Assembly (NCBI GenBank): GCA_030616775.1
Contig: JAUWWQ010000001.1
Span: 1 to 64,000 of the forward strand
Reading direction: 5' to 3'
DNA length: 64,000 nucleotides
Origin: Planctomycetota bacterium
GTDB taxonomy: Bacteria > Planctomycetota > Phycisphaerae > UBA1845
In this document: positions 42,739 to 52,330 of the stretch, in pieces
How the letters are laid out: every line of letters starts with the position of its first letter
How positions within the stretch are numbered: the stretch's first letter is position 1
Notes under the pieces: model-generated
What the model was told of the DNA's origin: nothing
What the model saw: only the letters and a program-made list of their open reading frames with translations
The model's database searches: none
Position numbers and translations under genes: made by a program

Positions 42739-44001
42739 TTATACAATCGGCAACTTCGCTTGTCCCTCTATGTTCCTACGTAATTCGTCTAGGGGCCGTT
42801 CTGCTGCACAGATGGGGCAGATGAACCGATTGTCCCTTGGAAACGCGATGAAGCCGGGTTTTATCGGCCGTTTTTGCCCCAGATTGGCCTGTATTTTGGT
42901 ATTGGTGTGGCACTGGTTGCACTCGACCTCTAGTTCGCACACGACGTCGGTTGGCTTTGTGGGCTGCTGGCCAACGACAACGTGGCGGATGATTTGCGAC
43001 GAGGGAGTCTCGAAGACCTTGTAAATGGGTGTCCCGTCGAACGTCATCCGAAGCAGGACATGATACCGCCTGATGGAATCACAGAGGTCCTTCTTCTGTG
43101 AGTAATCGATGATGATGAGGCGCATCTCACGTAGGTGCTCAATCTTTATCGACCTGCCATGGGTGAGCCACCGGCTGTGGTCGCAGAGCTTGGCAGCGAT
43201 TTCCTCGGCTCGAGCCTTCTTCTCCTCAACGGTTACGGGCTGGCCGGTGTCTGAGTGAGTCTCCCAACGGCTGAACTTGTATCGTTGCAGCCACTCGGAT
43301 ACGAGCGATTTTGAGAAGCTCTGTGCGTTCTCGCAGGCCTGGATTTCTCCAGGTGAAATGCTCTGAAGTATCGGAATGTAGGCACGGTTGAGCTTGTTCG
43401 TTTGGTCAACCTCCTCCTTGATTCTCTCAAGGCCTTCGAGAAACGCGTGAGCAGAAAAGACTTTGCCTTGCCGGGTTACCTGAGCGTCAATCGGCCCTAG
43501 CGAGGATGCTGGCTCCATGAGGATTTCGTCGCCGGACATGACCATAATGGTGCCAGCACTCTTGGCTTGACCGGGGATGATAAAGCCTACTCGGTCAAAC
43601 TTTGTCCGTAGAAGCTTGACGATGTCCTCTGCAACTTCAGCAAAGCCTCCGGGCGTATCAAGGATGACGTCCACATCCTTCCCGGACAGAACGGAGAGCT
43701 GGTCGTTGATTGCGAGGAGGTCGTCGTGGACGATGCTGACCTCGGCGTGCTGCGATTTGCGAGCATCGGCGGCGTAGACTAGAACATCGCGCTGACGAAT
43801 CTGAGCAATCCTAGCGAGCTGTTTTCTTCTTTCTTCGTTAAGTTGTTTGAAATCAAGTTGAGCGTCAAGATACTCGGTGTAGATCCCTTTGCGGCGAGTG
43901 CCTGAAGCCGTTCGTTTCTTCGGGGCTTTTTGCGATGAAGGTTTCTTCGCGGCTTTCTTTGTCACTCGTTTTCGAGCTTTCTTCGAAGCCTTCTTGGCCA
44001 T
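42739..44001 (-). CDS. ClpP/SppA-like serine protease (SDH family) with histone-like N-terminus and zinc ribbon
   Basis: A 420-residue protein. Residues 1-38 are lysine-rich like histone H1 (MAKKASKKARKRVTKKAAKK). The protease core has VDVILDTPGGFAEVAEDIVK and GQAKSAGTIMVMSGDEILM, with the nucleophile Ser in KSAGT near residue 146; this is the membrane-less SDH (serine dehydrogenase proteinase) branch of the ClpP/crotonase fold. The C-terminal third ends in a zinc-binding pattern (CELEVECNQCHTNTK ... FICPICAAE). The ATG at 44001 was chosen because the open frame upstream is poor. The next gene on the operon is a 59-residue acidic protein. Confidence 0.85.
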   Translation of the reverse strand: MAKKASKKARKRVTKKAAKKPSSQKAPKKRTASGTRRKGIYTEYLDAQLDFKQLNEERRKQLARIAQIRQRDVLVYAADARKSQHAEVSIVHDDLLAINDQLSVLSGKDVDVILDTPGGFAEVAEDIVKLLRTKFDRVGFIIPGQAKSAGTIMVMSGDEILMEPASSLGPIDAQVTRQGKVFSAHAFLEGLERIKEEVDQTNKLNRAYIPILQSISPGEIQACENAQSFSKSLVSEWLQRYKFSRWETHSDTGQPVTVEEKKARAEEIAAKLCDHSRWLTHGRSIKIEHLREMRLIIIDYSQKKDLCDSIRRYHVLLRMTFDGTPIYKVFETPSSQIIRHVVVGQQPTKPTDVVCELEVECNQCHTNTKIQANLGQKRPIKPGFIAFPRDNRFICPICAAERPLDELRRNIEGQAKLPIV

Positions 44002-44203
44002 CCGCACGGGCTCCCTAGTATTAGGTGCACTGGTATTCCGAAGAGGGATTCTACCGGCGGCGAGGTCGGTGCACCACGCGAACGCAACATAATGCCCAAG
44101 ACTCGGACCGAATACCGTCTCGCCCGTCCCAAAAACGACCGCATCATAATCCTTGGCTCCGGACGTGACGAGGAGTGGCTGCTGTGCCGCATGGGCGAAG
44201 CCG

Positions 44204-46081
44204 CTACAACTCCCGGAGCGATTCAAGAATACCCTTGTGGATCTCGTACCAGAAACCGAGGGCCGCCTCTTGCTTGTCGGTCTCGAAACGTTCTATCCAC
44301 TTGACCAACTCGGGGTCATTCTCGCCATCGACCGTTTGCTTTCTCTTCAAGAACAGGTACACACAATCGATGGTTCGCTGCGACTCCCAGAAGACCGAAG
44401 CGTTTCTGCTGTTGACACGGCTGGCTGTGATGGCAATCTGTTTCAGGAATTCCTGTCTCAAGCCATAGAGTGATCCGATGACCTCTGGAATCATCTCTTC
44501 GGCCCAGGCCCGGTGAAAGCGACACATGCCGGTGTTATCCAGGACCAGTTCCTGCCGCAGTCGCTCGGCGTTCATCCGGCCCAACTCGCGCGGCGGAAGA
44601 AAGTCATACCCGTAGTACATGTAGTACTTGCCCATAATGGCCATCGGTGACAGGGCTCCCGGCGTCCAGTACTGGTTGGGCACCATCCACCCCTTGCGGG
44701 CAAAGGCGTTGTATACGAATGGATCAAGCACGCCCCTCCCCTTGTCTCGGGACAGTCGTCGGGCGAATTTGCGGGCACCTTGCCCAAGATCGAGAATGCC
44801 CCGCCGCCCGATGATCGAGTCGAGCAGACCTACCCCAATGTCGGCATTGTGCATCGAATCCGAAACGACGTTGAAACCGTCGGGAGAGAATACGGGATGG
44901 TCCCTGACTCCAAGCTCCTCCGGGGTTAGCACGCGCTCAGAGAGGCACTCCATCAGCCATGACACGACGCCTCCAACCGAAATGGCGTCGAATCCGTACA
45001 TGTCCGCGTGGTGCGTGAGTTTTTCAGCAGCGCGCTGGTCGAAGATCCCGGCAAGCGGGCCCATCGCCTGGTACGGCTCGTAGTCCTTCTTGTATTCGCC
45101 GTGCATCTTCTTGCAGACCGCGGCGCAGGGTTCGCCGCACGTGCGCTGGGTCTGAGGCTGAATGGTCTCCTCATTGAACTGCTTCAGATAGTGATTTACG
45201 ATGAACTCCTTGTGAAGCGCCAGCCGCTCATCTTCGCTCGCGTAGATACTGCGGTAATTGAACGACAGCATGTTGCCGCCCAGAGTAGCGAAGTTGACGC
45301 CGAACGTACCGCCGGTCTCAAAACGCGGTTCGAAGCGGTACTTGGCAGTGGCTTCAAAGTCCTTGGCCTTCAGTTTCTTCTGGTACTTGTCCACGAACCA
45401 CTGGTCGGCCACCTTCCGATCTCGGAAATCTTCGTCGACGAACGTACCGCCGTAGATGACGGCGGCGATATTATGGTCCTGGAGGAGCTTGGAGCCGAAG
45501 CCGCCGCGCCCCGCCCAGGTGTCCACATGCGTCAGCTCCCCCTTGACGATCGGGACGGAGGCGATGGCGCCGAAGTCAGTCGTCCCCGCCGCCGGCCCGA
45601 CGGCGAGGATGCGCGGGTCGGTCGGATAGTGTTCACCAAAGCGATCTAGGACGTGGTCCATGAGCGCGTAGACCCCTCTGCGGCCCTCGCCCCAGACCTT
45701 GTGAACGTCGACAGGGACGATCCTTACGCGAACCTCCTCGCCGCCACTCCGATTGAGATACAGTATGGAAGGTGCCGGGGCTTTGCCTACGATGGAGAGC
45801 ATGTTGAGACCGAGATTGTCGAAGACCAGCGCCGCCCCACCCATCGTGGAGACAAAGAACCCACCCCAGCACGGCGAGAAGCCGGTGATGATCAGCCGGT
45901 TCGATCCCGGAAGGATGGAGCCGGCCAGCAGCCCCGCGCCGATATTCAGGGAGTTGTTTTTGCCGGCAAGGTGCAGCCCCAGGTCGATGGGGCCGAAGAA
46001 GGGCTTCCCGACGGCGAATCGGTCAATCCTGTAGAAAGTCGTTCCAACATCGACAAAGAGCACCTTCTGGTGCGCATCCAT
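44204..46081 (-). CDS. aor: Aldehyde:ferredoxin oxidoreductase, tungsten-type
   Basis: A 625-residue oxidoreductase. The N-terminal domain reads SILPGSNRLIITGFSPCWGG and TWAGRGGFGSKLLQDHNIAAV, typical of AOR. The [4Fe-4S] ligands CGEPCAAVC (C-x2-C-x3-C, about residues 312-320) and the fourth Cys in DNTGMCRFHRAW (about 517) are present. Such enzymes oxidise aldehydes to acids using tungsten- or molybdenum-pterin and reduce ferredoxin. No molybdopterin-synthesis or ferredoxin gene is near. ATG at 46081 with GAGAGA upstream. GH130 enzyme lies upstream on the same strand. Confidence 0.9.
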   Translation of the reverse strand: MDAHQKVLFVDVGTTFYRIDRFAVGKPFFGPIDLGLHLAGKNNSLNIGAGLLAGSILPGSNRLIITGFSPCWGGFFVSTMGGAALVFDNLGLNMLSIVGKAPAPSILYLNRSGGEEVRVRIVPVDVHKVWGEGRRGVYALMDHVLDRFGEHYPTDPRILAVGPAAGTTDFGAIASVPIVKGELTHVDTWAGRGGFGSKLLQDHNIAAVIYGGTFVDEDFRDRKVADQWFVDKYQKKLKAKDFEATAKYRFEPRFETGGTFGVNFATLGGNMLSFNYRSIYASEDERLALHKEFIVNHYLKQFNEETIQPQTQRTCGEPCAAVCKKMHGEYKKDYEPYQAMGPLAGIFDQRAAEKLTHHADMYGFDAISVGGVVSWLMECLSERVLTPEELGVRDHPVFSPDGFNVVSDSMHNADIGVGLLDSIIGRRGILDLGQGARKFARRLSRDKGRGVLDPFVYNAFARKGWMVPNQYWTPGALSPMAIMGKYYMYYGYDFLPPRELGRMNAERLRQELVLDNTGMCRFHRAWAEEMIPEVIGSLYGLRQEFLKQIAITASRVNSRNASVFWESQRTIDCVYLFLKRKQTVDGENDPELVKWIERFETDKQEAALGFWYEIHKGILESLREL

Positions 46082-46156
46082 GACTGTCTCTCAAGGGGTC
46101 AGCTCCGCTGATCTCCAGCGACCCTTGCCGAAGGGTTCGTGCTCCCGGAGGCGTAG

Positions 46157-47071
46157 TCACGGGCGGAGCACAGCCAGGACGTCGGCGAGCTTTGCCGTTG
46201 CGAGGCAGACGTACGTGTCCGCCGCGCCGTAGTACAACCACAGCTCGTCACCGCGAACGAGCAAGCCGGTTGGAAAAACTACGTTAGGCACGAGACCCGA
46301 CAACTCGTACGGCGCTTCCGCCTGAAAGACCCAATCGGCTGAACGGGCAATCATCCGGTAGGGCTTGTCCTTATCCAGCAGTGCAACGCCGACACGGTAG
46401 ATGAGGTGTCCGCCGTATCCTTTGACGCCGTGGTAGATGAGCAGCCAGCCGTGCTCGGTTAGAATCGGCGGTGGACCCGCACCGACTTTGACCGCATCCC
46501 ATGCCGCCCCATCCCCTTCGGGCAACACGCAATGAGGCTCACCCCAGTGGACCAAGTCCGGCGAATAGGCTGACCAGATGTGCTCGATGCCACCCGCATC
46601 GGGGCGATGGAGCACGGCCCAACGCCCATCGAACCGACGTGGGAACAAGGCGGCATCTTTGTTGTTCGGCGAGAAGATCAGCCCGATGCGCTCCGCCCTA
46701 ACCAGATCGTCGCTGCGTGCGATCGCCACGGCTGCCCCGCGCGAAGAATAGGCTGTGTAGGTGATGTACCACGTCTTCTCCTCGGGGAGGTATGTAACCC
46801 GTGCGTCCTCGCACCCCCACATTTCGTACCGCCACCTGTCTTGGCCGTAGCGCAGGATCGGCTCCGACTCGATCTGCCAATCGGTAACGCCGTTCCTGCT
46901 GCGGGCAACGTAGATGCTCGAGTAGCCCGCGTGGTCCTCGACGCGAAGAAGTAAAACGACCTCGCCGTTGTGCTCCGCGGCGCCAGGGTTCAGCACCGCC
47001 GCTGCAGGGAACGGCATGCTGGCCGGCGTCAGGAGTGGGTTGTTCGGTACCCGATGAAAGACAAGTCTCAT
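46157..47071 (-). CDS. Glycoside hydrolase family 130 enzyme (mannoside phosphorylase-like)
   Basis: A 304-residue five-bladed propeller. N-terminal NNPLLTPASMPFPAAAVLNPGA, then LLLRVEDHAGYSSIYVARS, EMWGCEDARVTYLPEEKTWY with the general acid Asp in CEDAR, IFSPNNKDAALFPRRFDGRW, and WLLIYHGVKGYGGHLIYRVG are GH130 signatures. GH130 enzymes act on beta-mannosides by phosphorolysis or hydrolysis; which one cannot be told. ATG at 47071 with GAGGACTGGC upstream; a longer frame to 47152 is unlikely. Confidence 0.88.
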   Translation of the reverse strand: MRLVFHRVPNNPLLTPASMPFPAAAVLNPGAAEHNGEVVLLLRVEDHAGYSSIYVARSRNGVTDWQIESEPILRYGQDRWRYEMWGCEDARVTYLPEEKTWYITYTAYSSRGAAVAIARSDDLVRAERIGLIFSPNNKDAALFPRRFDGRWAVLHRPDAGGIEHIWSAYSPDLVHWGEPHCVLPEGDGAAWDAVKVGAGPPPILTEHGWLLIYHGVKGYGGHLIYRVGVALLDKDKPYRMIARSADWVFQAEAPYELSGLVPNVVFPTGLLVRGDELWLYYGAADTYVCLATAKLADVLAVLRP

Positions 47072-47649
47072 GCCAGTCCTCACTTCAAGAGCCACCACAG
47101 CCAGGGTTATATGCCTGCGCGAAGTGGGAGGCAAGGCAGTCGTATGGCCCATCCGGCCACACGGGCTCGATTTAGGAGTCCGGTTTCTTCGCGTTCCCTT
47201 GGATTTTTTTTGGGGGGGGGCTGAAAGCCGTCACCTATTAGCCCCAGCGCGGTGCGAGTGCGCGTCGATCGGCTCCCCACCCTTGGAAAGTCGAAGATCC
47301 CGATTCATCGGGGGACCGGGCACCCAGGGCCTTCGGCGGTCGGCTATCAGTGTATTGGTCCGGCCCCGACCCCGGGAATCATGTGGATGTTCTGCTCAGG
47401 CATTGGAAGGAGGTGGCGGCGGTGTTGTAGATCGGGGGCGGGGAGCGTTTCCCCCGCAGGTTCGGCTTCGCATAGGGTCGAACGTGCCCTCGGGTAGCGA
47501 ATCGGTCCCGCTGCTATGCGGGCAAACCAACCGACTACCCTCCGCCGACCAACGGGCCATCGAACGAGTCGCCGAGGAAAGGTATTCCGACAGCCTGTGA
47601 AGCCCGCGGTTCGGATTAGGACACTCGCCGTGACTCGTAAGACATAACG
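47072..47649. other. Intergenic with a T8G9 tract
   Basis: No gene is supported. A homopolymer pair, eight T (47204-47211) then nine G (47212-47220), lies about 135 bases upstream of the GH130 start. It could slip during replication or be a sequencing artefact. Confidence 0.5.
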
Positions 47650-48219
47650 CTAACGTCCCACGGGCAGCGTTCCAAACATCAGGCCCGCCGCCAGCTTGTA
47701 GGCCCACCCGCCCAGCACAAGCAGCACCGCGGCCAGCGTCACACGTGTCGGTGACACCCGATACCAATTGACCGCCCACACCTTGCCCGTAACCACGATG
47801 CTAAGCGATAGGGAAGCAGCAATCACTGTTATCAGGGCCAGGACGAGACCGGCCGGTTGGGCGTTAAAAGCGGAACGCAGTTCGCCTCGCACGGTGAAGG
47901 CGAATGCGGTGGTCATACCGCAAGTCGGGCAGGGGTAGCCAACGAGCGTGAGCATACTGCACGGCGGAAAGCCAAGCTGCTGGTGCGAGCCCATCCCTTC
48001 GCCGGCGGGCGTCATCCAGGCTGCAACCGACAGAAGGGCTGTACACCCGCCAAGCATAACTGCCGCGATCAACCGGGCTGTACCGGGTCGCCTGGAATCG
48101 AGACGGTACACAATCGGGCCAAGTGGATGGCAGGTCGCACCTGGTTTGGCCGTCACTGAATCTGGGGTGTTGGTTCCAGCCACGGGCGGAGGCTCCGCCA
48201 CTTGATTCAACGAACACAC
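47650..48219 (-). CDS. DUF2752 membrane protein
   Basis: A 189-residue protein with three membrane helices and the DUF2752 signature YPCPTCGMTTAFAF between helices 1 and 2. The N-terminal 45 residues are Pro-rich. The family is uncharacterised; the CxxC may bind metal or be redox-active. The GTG at 48219 is a weak start. Confidence 0.8.
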   Translation of the reverse strand: MCSLNQVAEPPPVAGTNTPDSVTAKPGATCHPLGPIVYRLDSRRPGTARLIAAVMLGGCTALLSVAAWMTPAGEGMGSHQQLGFPPCSMLTLVGYPCPTCGMTTAFAFTVRGELRSAFNAQPAGLVLALITVIAASLSLSIVVTGKVWAVNWYRVSPTRVTLAAVLLVLGGWAYKLAAGLMFGTLPVGR

Positions 48220-48458
48220 TATTCCAGGATAGATCGCGCCCCCGCACCGGTCAAGCTCACCTTATGCGGCGGTGCCACAGTCGCAGCCCCGTTCGATTCT
48301 GTGAAGTCACGGGAACATCGATTGCCTGGCCCTAAATCGAGAGAATGTCCCTATGGCTGGTCCCATCCCTAAACCGAACACGTACCAATTTATGCAAGAT
48401 CCGACAGCGTCCGGGCGATAAGCGGTATACTAATTAAACGCGCTTAGGAGACGGATGT

Positions 48459-50000
48459 ATGAAACGGCTTAGTGCATTTTTCCCCGTACTCACATGTAGC
48501 CTTTTTCAGATCGGCGCTGCCCTTGCAGCCCAGGTGGACCCCAACAATCCAGCTCAGGGCCGCTTCCTCGACGAGTGGGCTGAAGTCTACATGGCCGGTG
48601 GGAAGGTCGGATACATGCATTACGCAATGGCACGCGAGGGCGACCTGATACACACCCAGGCCACCACACAGATGAAGATTGGCCGGGCTGACAGCCCCGT
48701 GGATATTCGCATGGTGCAAACCACGACGGAGACACTCGCCGGCGTGCCTGTCACCTTCAGCTCAGAAATGGACCTTTCGCTAATAAAGACTTCCACAAAA
48801 GGCACGGTTAAAAACGGCCGGGTGACCATCGTGAGTTCCCAGTATGGCATGGAGCAAACGCAGACGCTCGATTATCCAAAGGGTGCGGTGATGGCTTGGG
48901 GAATGTTCCGGGAAAGCCTCCTGCGCGGTTTCAAACCCGGCACCGAGTACACGCTCGATACATACACTCCGGAGCTCCGCCTGGACGGCGCGGTGAGCGC
49001 CGCCACTAAAGTCGGTGACTGGGAGGAATTCGAACACCGCGGCAAGCGCCAACGCGGGCAGAGAGTCTCTGTCACGCTGAAGTCACTGATTGGATCGATC
49101 GAGTCGGTCTCCTGGGTCGACAGGAACGGGTGGGCGCTCAAGGCAGTCATTTCCACGGGCTTTGGCGACATGGTGGTGTTGACCACCGATCAGCAAACGG
49201 CACTCACCGATTTCGTCCCGCCCGAAATCTTCATGAAAACGGTCATCAAGGCCGGAAGAACAATCGATGCGAAATCGACGAACCGGGTCAAGTATCGTGT
49301 CCGAGCCACCAAGCCGGATATCGACCTGACCGGGCTGCCCACCACCGGCATGCAGGCTGTGGGTGAACAAACGGACCGTTGGGTCGAGTTGGTCGTAACG
49401 CGGCAGCGACACAAGACGAACCGGCCGCAGGCTTTAGCCCGCGCGGACTCCAGGGCAACGAATGAACTACAGGCCGATGAACTCGCCGAATATCTTGAAT
49501 CCAACCTGATGATCAACACCGCCGACCCCAAGCTGATCGAACTGGCCAGGCGCGCCGCCGGTGGCGAGACCGATCCATACGCCCTTGCCGACAAGCTGCG
49601 CCGCTTCGTCACCGACTATGTAGAAGCTAAGACCTTGAACGTCGGCTTCGCCACCGCCAGCGAGGTCTGCCGCACCAAAGAAGGCGACTGTAGCGAACAC
49701 AGCGTACTCCTGGCGGCGTTGGGTCGCCTCAACCGCCTGCCGTCGCGCGTGGTGGTTGGTCTGGCCTACGTGCCGGTGTTCGGAGGCCAGGACGACATCT
49801 TCGGCTATCACATGTGGACGCAGTTCTACATTGACGGACGGTGGATCGATGTCGACGCGGCCTTAAAAGAGACGGTGTGCAGCCCCACGCGCATCGCATT
49901 TGCGGCTTCATCGCTCAAGAATACCGGCCTGGCTGACCTCAGCCTGCCGTTGCTTTTCAAGATTGGGGCGATCGATATCGACATTCTCGAAGTCGAGTAG
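48459..50000 (+). CDS. Secreted transglutaminase-like protein
   Basis: A 513-residue protein with a signal peptide (LSAFFPVLTCSLFQIGAALA). The C-terminal 130 residues carry the transglutaminase/papain-like core: Cys in EGDCSEHSVLLAALGR (about 408), His in FGYHMWTQFYIDGRW (about 449) and Asp in WIDVDAALKE. The N-terminal 320 residues are a beta-rich domain typical of these proteins. Probably a periplasmic amidase or crosslinking enzyme. ATG at 48459 with TAGGAGACGG upstream and a TATACT at 48426-48431. Confidence 0.88.
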   Translation: MKRLSAFFPVLTCSLFQIGAALAAQVDPNNPAQGRFLDEWAEVYMAGGKVGYMHYAMAREGDLIHTQATTQMKIGRADSPVDIRMVQTTTETLAGVPVTFSSEMDLSLIKTSTKGTVKNGRVTIVSSQYGMEQTQTLDYPKGAVMAWGMFRESLLRGFKPGTEYTLDTYTPELRLDGAVSAATKVGDWEEFEHRGKRQRGQRVSVTLKSLIGSIESVSWVDRNGWALKAVISTGFGDMVVLTTDQQTALTDFVPPEIFMKTVIKAGRTIDAKSTNRVKYRVRATKPDIDLTGLPTTGMQAVGEQTDRWVELVVTRQRHKTNRPQALARADSRATNELQADELAEYLESNLMINTADPKLIELARRAAGGETDPYALADKLRRFVTDYVEAKTLNVGFATASEVCRTKEGDCSEHSVLLAALGRLNRLPSRVVVGLAYVPVFGGQDDIFGYHMWTQFYIDGRWIDVDAALKETVCSPTRIAFAASSLKNTGLADLSLPLLFKIGAIDIDILEVE

Positions 50001-50195
50001 ACCCCGGGTCCAACAGAATAGCTGCATACCGGGGCTCCATTCATCCCACGTACCGGGGCACCGGGAGCGAGGCGCTCGCTGCAACCGCGGATTTTGCGTT
50101 CCTGCCCGTCGGGATTACAATACTCAGGCGATTTGCGCGGTGTCTCCGGCCTTGTGAGCCCGTTGCAGACGCAATGGAGAAATTGGGAGCGTACC

Positions 50196-52007
50196 GTGAA
50201 CAAGAACATCGTAACGTTCATCGTGTCGATGGGAGCCATCGCGATGTGCGGCATCGGGTGGTTCCTGCTGCCAGTGCTCCAGGACGCTCGTCAGATCGTA
50301 GAGTCCGAAGCGTCGGTTCAGTTGGAGCGTGCCCGGCGGTTGCTTGACAAGTACAACGCGAGTCTCTCCTACGGGGTCCTGCTGACGGATCAACTTGCCG
50401 ATCAAGGGCTTACGTCCGACCCGGAAGATCTTTCAGATGATGTGGCCGATGACTACCAGGAGTTGCACGCGGCGATGTGGGAAGCCTATCCGCCGGTTGA
50501 TTGGCCGGAAGGAGGGATGCCCAGACCCGCCCGGGCAGGGTACGGCAATCTTCCCTCCCAGATTCGGACCGGGCTGGCCAAGACGGCTGGACTGATCCGC
50601 AAGAACGAGGAGCTACTGAACGACGCGGAGCGCGCGGTGGACCGGGCACTGGCCGTCACGAAAGGTGGAGAGTCGTCACGATCCCACGCGGAGGCCAATC
50701 GTCTCAAAAGCGTGATTTTCTATCACAAAGGTCTGGCCAAACGCCTTCAGGCACAGCTTAAACGTCGTGAGAGCCATCGGCACCGCCGCGAACTGATCGG
50801 GCTGGCGAGCGATGCCGTGGAATCCCAATCCATGAGCACGCTCGTTGCCGACAGCGAGATCCGCCAACAGATCGACGCTTTGGGGGGTAAAGCAGCCGAG
50901 CTGGAAGCGGCCATCGGTGAGGACCGCAGGGCCTTGGCGTCTCTCGATGCCAGGATTGATGATCTGGAAGCGCGATTGCTCACTGCCGAAGAGCGGGCCG
51001 AACAAGCTCTCAAGGGCATGGATGAATTTAAGGCCAAGGGTGTCGACTTCTCTGATCCGGACGGTGCTGAGGAGTTTCGAATAGGGTTTGAGGAGCAGGA
51101 CCGTATTTACCGCAAAGCGGCTCGCGAGGCTCATGCAGTCAAATACGGCACCTATTCTCACTTCGATGAGGACTCGGCCACCGGACCTGCGGTCGAACAC
51201 GGGCTCCTGCATTTCCAAGATGAGCGGGCGGTGCTGGCCGCCACGATCGATGGTCAAGTACGAACCCTTGAGGATCTGCGCACGGATGCAGCACGGCTTG
51301 AAGGTATGGGAAAGGCCTACCAGGCGACCCAGGACCAGGCGGTACAGAGCGTTGCCGGGTCCGCGGCTGCGGCGTCCGAAGCCTATACGGAGCTGAATCG
51401 TATCGACTCGGAGGCCTACGTCATCGAGGATGAAGCGTTCGAGCTTTTCGATCGATCCCTGCGGACCGCAAAGCAAGCTGCGGGTTACGCTGATCGCTGG
51501 CTCTACGATGCCCGCGAGCGGACGCAAGGGCTTTCACAGGAGGCCCAGCAACGGTCCGCCTATGGCAGCCGTCTCCGCGATGGGTGGATGGGTGGATACG
51601 TGGCCGCCCTGGAGGCGGATGCGCACCTGGCCAAAGCGTGGATGCACTACGCCAGATACGACGCTTACACGCAGAACATTGACCTCTTGGCAAAGGTTGC
51701 CCAGCCCCTCCAACTGAGCGAGGCGGACGCGGAGAGCGAACGAACCAAGGCCGAGAAGGCCCATGACGCCGGCATCGACGAAATCAAAGCAGCCATGGAT
51801 GTTCTGAAACGCGTTCACGACAAGACCGAGCGTCATTGGACCGTCACCGCTCAGGCTGCCGGGGCGACTTATCTTCTTGTACTGTTCGGGCATGAGGATT
51901 ATGTGAGTGAGGCGATCGAAGCCTACCGCAATGCCGTGCAGGGCCGGGAGGATGCAGCATTCGCTCAACCCTTTGTTTCCCGGTTAAGCCGTCTGGAAGA
52001 ACGGTAA
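50196..52007 (+). CDS. Membrane-anchored coiled-coil protein, unknown function
   Basis: A 603-residue protein with one N-terminal membrane helix (IVTFIVSMGAIAMCGIGWFLL) and a mostly helical, charged rest, with clear coiled-coil segments (ALGGKAAELEAAIGEDRRAL, ARIDDLEARLLTAEERAEQAL). The C-terminal 180 residues may hold an independent alpha-helical domain. No enzyme motif is seen. GTG at 50196 with GGGAGC upstream; the frame before it is not protein-like. The neighbouring genes do not suggest a role. Confidence 0.7.
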   Translation: MNKNIVTFIVSMGAIAMCGIGWFLLPVLQDARQIVESEASVQLERARRLLDKYNASLSYGVLLTDQLADQGLTSDPEDLSDDVADDYQELHAAMWEAYPPVDWPEGGMPRPARAGYGNLPSQIRTGLAKTAGLIRKNEELLNDAERAVDRALAVTKGGESSRSHAEANRLKSVIFYHKGLAKRLQAQLKRRESHRHRRELIGLASDAVESQSMSTLVADSEIRQQIDALGGKAAELEAAIGEDRRALASLDARIDDLEARLLTAEERAEQALKGMDEFKAKGVDFSDPDGAEEFRIGFEEQDRIYRKAAREAHAVKYGTYSHFDEDSATGPAVEHGLLHFQDERAVLAATIDGQVRTLEDLRTDAARLEGMGKAYQATQDQAVQSVAGSAAAASEAYTELNRIDSEAYVIEDEAFELFDRSLRTAKQAAGYADRWLYDARERTQGLSQEAQQRSAYGSRLRDGWMGGYVAALEADAHLAKAWMHYARYDAYTQNIDLLAKVAQPLQLSEADAESERTKAEKAHDAGIDEIKAAMDVLKRVHDKTERHWTVTAQAAGATYLLVLFGHEDYVSEAIEAYRNAVQGREDAAFAQPFVSRLSRLEER

Positions 52008-52117
52008 TATCCGGGCGCGTCAGACTCTCTCTGAGAGCCTGAGAGCGTTGTTTTCATCCAGAATGTAATTACTGCGTGCTTGCTGGCCTTGCGGTGGCCG
52101 GGGCAGTGTCACTTCGG

Positions 52118-52146
52118 TTGACCGAGCGGTTCTGCCGAGCGATAAT
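52118..52146 (+). promoter_or_regulatory. Strong candidate promoter for the sigma-factor gene
   Basis: TTGACC (52118-52123), 17-base spacer, GATAAT (52141-52146). Five of six bases match consensus in each box. The leader to the start codon would be about 180 bases, with no gene in it. Confidence 0.6.
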
Positions 52147-52330
52147 ATAGGTATGGTGGTATCTAGGCTTAGGTGCCGCCTTCATTCGCCGGCTGTGAGG
52201 GGCCATGCGTGACCTCGGGCCACCGCCAGCCGGGCCAAGCAGGGCAACGCCGCGCGTTGCAGAGAATAGTGAACGCCGCGCAGGAAGCCGTACGACCGTG
52301 ATCGCCAGCGTCTGATACCCGGAACGCTCA

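Noticed and set aside
42457-42783. 108-residue + strand frame
   Set aside because: It is the reverse of the acidic 59-residue gene, which has a good ribosome-binding site.
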